A stretch of DNA of 64,000 nt from Jacaranda mimosifolia (taxonomy: Eukaryota; Streptophyta; Magnoliopsida; Lamiales; Bignoniaceae), in NCBI GenBank assembly GCA_018894105.1, contig CM032117.1, positions 50,006,503 to 50,070,502 on the forward strand, read 5' to 3'. Below the pieces are notes generated by a model, which did not search any database, was not told the DNA's origin, and saw only the letters and a program-made list of their open reading frames with translations. Shown in pieces: positions 61,158-64,000 of the stretch (position 1 is the stretch's first letter; each line of letters opens with the position of its first letter). The position numbers and the translations under genes were made by a program.

Positions 61158-62248
61158 CAATCTTTATAAACATTACACAATTTAAAATTTTCAATTACAT
61201 CATTTAACTTAATTAATAACAATTAGTCTCCCATTATTGATCCGAGCCCATGCACTACTTACAATTGAAATCCAATCATTCATTCCAATCCAAAATCATA
61301 ATTTTTGGGTTCAATCAACTTATTTACAATGCATATCAGCTTAACGATTTAATCAAATCAAATCAGGAATCATTTAACCAATTAAACTGAGATTTTACCA
61401 AATTGATTGAGTTTGAGGTTAATTCACAACCCAGAACTAGCCCGTATGCGTCCGGATCACCATCCTGAACAAACTAACCTTCAGCCACCGGAGCGCCGCC
61501 GCATGTTGCTGCCAAAATTAGGTTGCGACACCACCAAATTGTGCTCCTCCTCGTGTTGAACAAAAGCCTTTTGTTGATTTTTGGTTTTGCCACCAATCTT
61601 TTGACTAATTTTACTAGAAATCGACAGCCTTGCCACTAGCCAACGCCAAGCCTTTTTTCAAATTACTCCTTCGCCATCACCTAAAACCCCAAATTGAAGT
61701 TACCAAAAGCTTCTACTCATCAAAGCCACCCTTGTTTCACGCTAAACGGTTGCTAGAGTCGTTGCATCCACCGCCGTCTACTAAGGTCATTTTTTAGCTT
61801 AAATTTTCTAGCATTTCGTCGGCCGGTTTGGGGTTTTATAGGTACATTTGCGTTCACTGAGATGAGGAGAAGCCAATGGTTGAGTTGGGTCCTTATTCTG
61901 ACGTCGGAAAGGAATCGTCGGTGAGGGAGTAGGTGGGTTGCATGTGAGGTTTTTGAAGAATTATGAAGGGAAAGTCATATATAGTTTTAGTTTTTAGATT
62001 TTTCAAAAGAGATCCCAAAACTCTTCTTAACTTTCAATTGAGCCCTTGGACTTGTCAGTGCCTCACCTTGCCCCCCTACATTTTCAATTACATCTCTTGA
62101 CTTTTCCTTTTTATGTATTGGCCCTATATAGACTTCCTAAATATTTGCAATTAATTCTTATTTAATTAAATTTTTGGTCCCTTGATTTCCTAACATTCAA
62201 CGGAAACCCTTAATTTTTTTTTTCAAAATGCCATACTTTTAATTTTCC

Positions 62249-62249
<1 letters not shown>

Positions 62250-62323
<74 letters not shown>

Positions 62324-62352
62324 GTAGTATTATTATTATTATTATTATTATT
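62250..62352. repeat. (TAA)n joined to (TTA)n: long near-perfect palindrome
   Basis: About 13 TAA units run directly into about 20 TTA/ATT units with a short TAGTAG interruption. The two halves are complementary, so the strand can fold into a long hairpin. It lies in the solo LTR close to its 62424 border. Confidence 0.95.
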
Positions 62353-62424
62353 TTTTTTTCTTTTGACGATTAAATCTTGGTTTAAATCATAACATTCATA
62401 TTTAGAATTTTTAGGGGTGTTACA

Positions 62425-64000
62425 CGATGCATGTGCTAAAATTTTTATAATATAAAGTAAATAATTTATTTTTAATACAATATTAATTTTTAATAGCATA
62501 TGATATTTATTTGAGCTTTTACATAGTAATAATAAAATATTAGGATAAAATGATAATTATGGATATAGAATGTGTGGCTTATAAATGATAGTTACTGTAT
62601 CATTGTAGTTATTAAGATTATTAAAAAAAAGTGAGGGTATTTTAAGTATATTGTAGAAAAACATATCAAAAAATGATTATATGCTTTATTAATAGTATAA
62701 ATATTTACTTGAAAATTTTGTGGTTTTGGAAGGAAAAAAAAAAACATTGGCAAAGAATGGTATATTGCAAAGAGGAGCGTTGAATTAGCACAAATTATAG
62801 GAAGGTGATTTTAAAAGCTTAAATACTACAATCAAAATAATAATTAAATTATAGTCAAACATGTACATTGAATTTATACGAAAGGATATTATGTATATAT
62901 TATAGCCAAATAGAATTATCATGTTAAACATTGAAAATAATATCTAATACTTGAGTTAAAAAAGAAAACTTCTGATGAACTAAAATTTAATTTGATCAAT
63001 AGAAAGATTGAAAAAAAAATCCAATCCCAGAAGGACGTGCTTGTTTAAATTAATGCAACTACACCTAAAATAATTTAAAAGATTAACAGCTTTTGCCAGA
63101 GGGTAGATCATTTAGAGCCCGTTTGTTTTCATTTTTTACACCCATTTTCTTAAACATTTTCATTTTCAAAATATTCTTTATTATATTCTCTCTCCATTTT
63201 CATCCATTTTTCAACTTTTATCATTATCTTAATCATTTTTTATTTTTTCAATACTTCTCATACACCATTCACCACAAAATATTATAAATTCAAATTAAAA
63301 TTATAATATTATTTTTTCAAACAATCACACATCACATCAGCAATTCAAATTTAAAAACTCTACAACACTTTTAATACAAAAATACCCAACATCCAAATAC
63401 ATCTCATTTTCACACCTATATAAACCTATAATTTTTTACAACACATCCAAATAAAATTTCATTTTCAAATTCAACTATTTTTTGAATAATTAAATAAGTT
63501 GAAAGTAATAAAAAAAATTGAGGTAGATGAGATCTTTTAACTATTGACTTTTGTTTTGTGAAAACTAAAACATCGGAACATATCAGAAATTAATATATAT
63601 GGGTCAACATTAATTCAATTATTAGTATATATTAGTGATTTTCAAACACTCAATATGTGCAGAAATTTTTCATTGCATAAAATATTTATTTTTCATATGA
63701 TACTATAATACTTTTAATTATTTCAATGTATTTATATGAATTTTTTGGATAAGTAAAAGTAAAAAATTCTTATATAATAAAGTAATTAAAGAAAAATAAA
63801 AGAAGTTGGAGAGAGAAGGAAATAAACTAAACTACCTTGTTATTTATTTTTATGAAGTTAATTTGTTAATTTATTTTTATGACGTTAATTTGTTAATTTA
63901 TTCAATAACATACCAATTAAATTAGTTATTTGAAAATCTCTTCATAAATAGTATAGACTAGTAATTTTGGCACACTTAATGTGCTTGCTAAAATTTTTAT
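62425..64000. other. AT-rich intergenic region
   Basis: No gene recognised. A 29-bp tandem pair with the core GTTAATTTGTTAATTTATTT lies at 63841-63903. The open frame at 63093-63287 is low-complexity F/I-rich and not believed. GCCCGTTTGTTTTC at 63118 resembles a MITE end, but no partner was defined. Confidence 0.5.

Larger units (their letters stand above)
60134..62424 (-). mobile_element. Solo LTR, about 2.29 kb, target duplication CGATG
   Basis: Plus-strand ends are TGTAGCACCCC and GGGGTGTTACA, an 11-base inverted repeat with one mismatch and the TG...CA rule. A perfect 5-bp CGATG duplicate lies on both sides (60129-60133 and 62425-62429). No gag/pol is present, so it is a solo LTR. TGTAACACCCC starts are common in plant gypsy LTRs, so the minus orientation and gypsy class are inferred. 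It contains two TAA microsatellites (61100-61157, 62250 onward), both preceded by TTTTCCTAA. No copy of this family is found elsewhere in the window. Confidence 0.88.

Noticed and set aside
62248..62499. Frame encoding Asn and Tyr runs
   Set aside because: Translation of the TAA/TTA palindrome.
63093..63480. GCCCGTTTGTTTTC resembling a MITE end
   Set aside because: No convincing inverted partner or target duplication could be placed within the window.

Overview
The window is nuclear DNA from a flowering plant, most likely a eudicot. It is strongly AT-rich, with one intron-containing plant gene in a large field of plant transposable elements and no prokaryotic-style gene organisation. The species cannot be named from the sequence alone.

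Only one intact host gene is well supported: a monogalactosyldiacylglycerol (MGDG) synthase on the minus strand (8231-10735). Its eight exons can be joined with canonical GT/AG junctions into a 458-residue protein. It lacks a long N-terminal extension, which fits the type-B (MGD2/MGD3-like) class. A GA/CT microsatellite lies upstream in the probable 5' leader or promoter.

Almost everything else is mobile DNA. (i) 1-1131 is the 3' end of a Tork/Tnt1-like Copia element. A nearly intact relative with 419-bp LTRs and target duplication CAATC lies at 52634-57511. (ii) 15200-24430 is a second Copia family with about 1.5-kb LTRs (TGTTGT...ACAACA), in an unusual LTR-internal-LTR-partial internal arrangement. 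A 907-bp hAT-type element with a perfect 8-bp target duplication sits in its first LTR. The whole block is flanked by a 210-bp direct repeat whose second copy restores the empty insertion site, the signature of an illegitimate recombination event. (iii) A solo LTR of the same family (50331-51883, target duplication CAAGT) and the Tork element both sit inside a decayed Ty3/gypsy-type element on the minus strand (about 49230-57790), giving a three-element nest. (iv) 28076-37525 looks like a decayed PIF/Harbinger element with a broken DDE transposase, two Myb/SANT-like pseudogenes and a GRF zinc-finger pseudogene. (v) 60134-62424 is another solo LTR with target duplication CGATG. (vi) Smaller inverted-repeat elements occur at 6379-7650 (GC-rich core), 37957-38659 (tandem dimer) and 40481-40866, with weaker candidates at 3471-4845 and 12755-13700.

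The remaining intervals are AT-rich intergenic sequence with microsatellites and small tandem repeats. I found no convincing new biological system. The most informative items are the recombinant Copia locus, the nested insertions with exact target duplications, the interchangeable promoter region of the long-LTR Copia family, and the multi-gene Harbinger relic.
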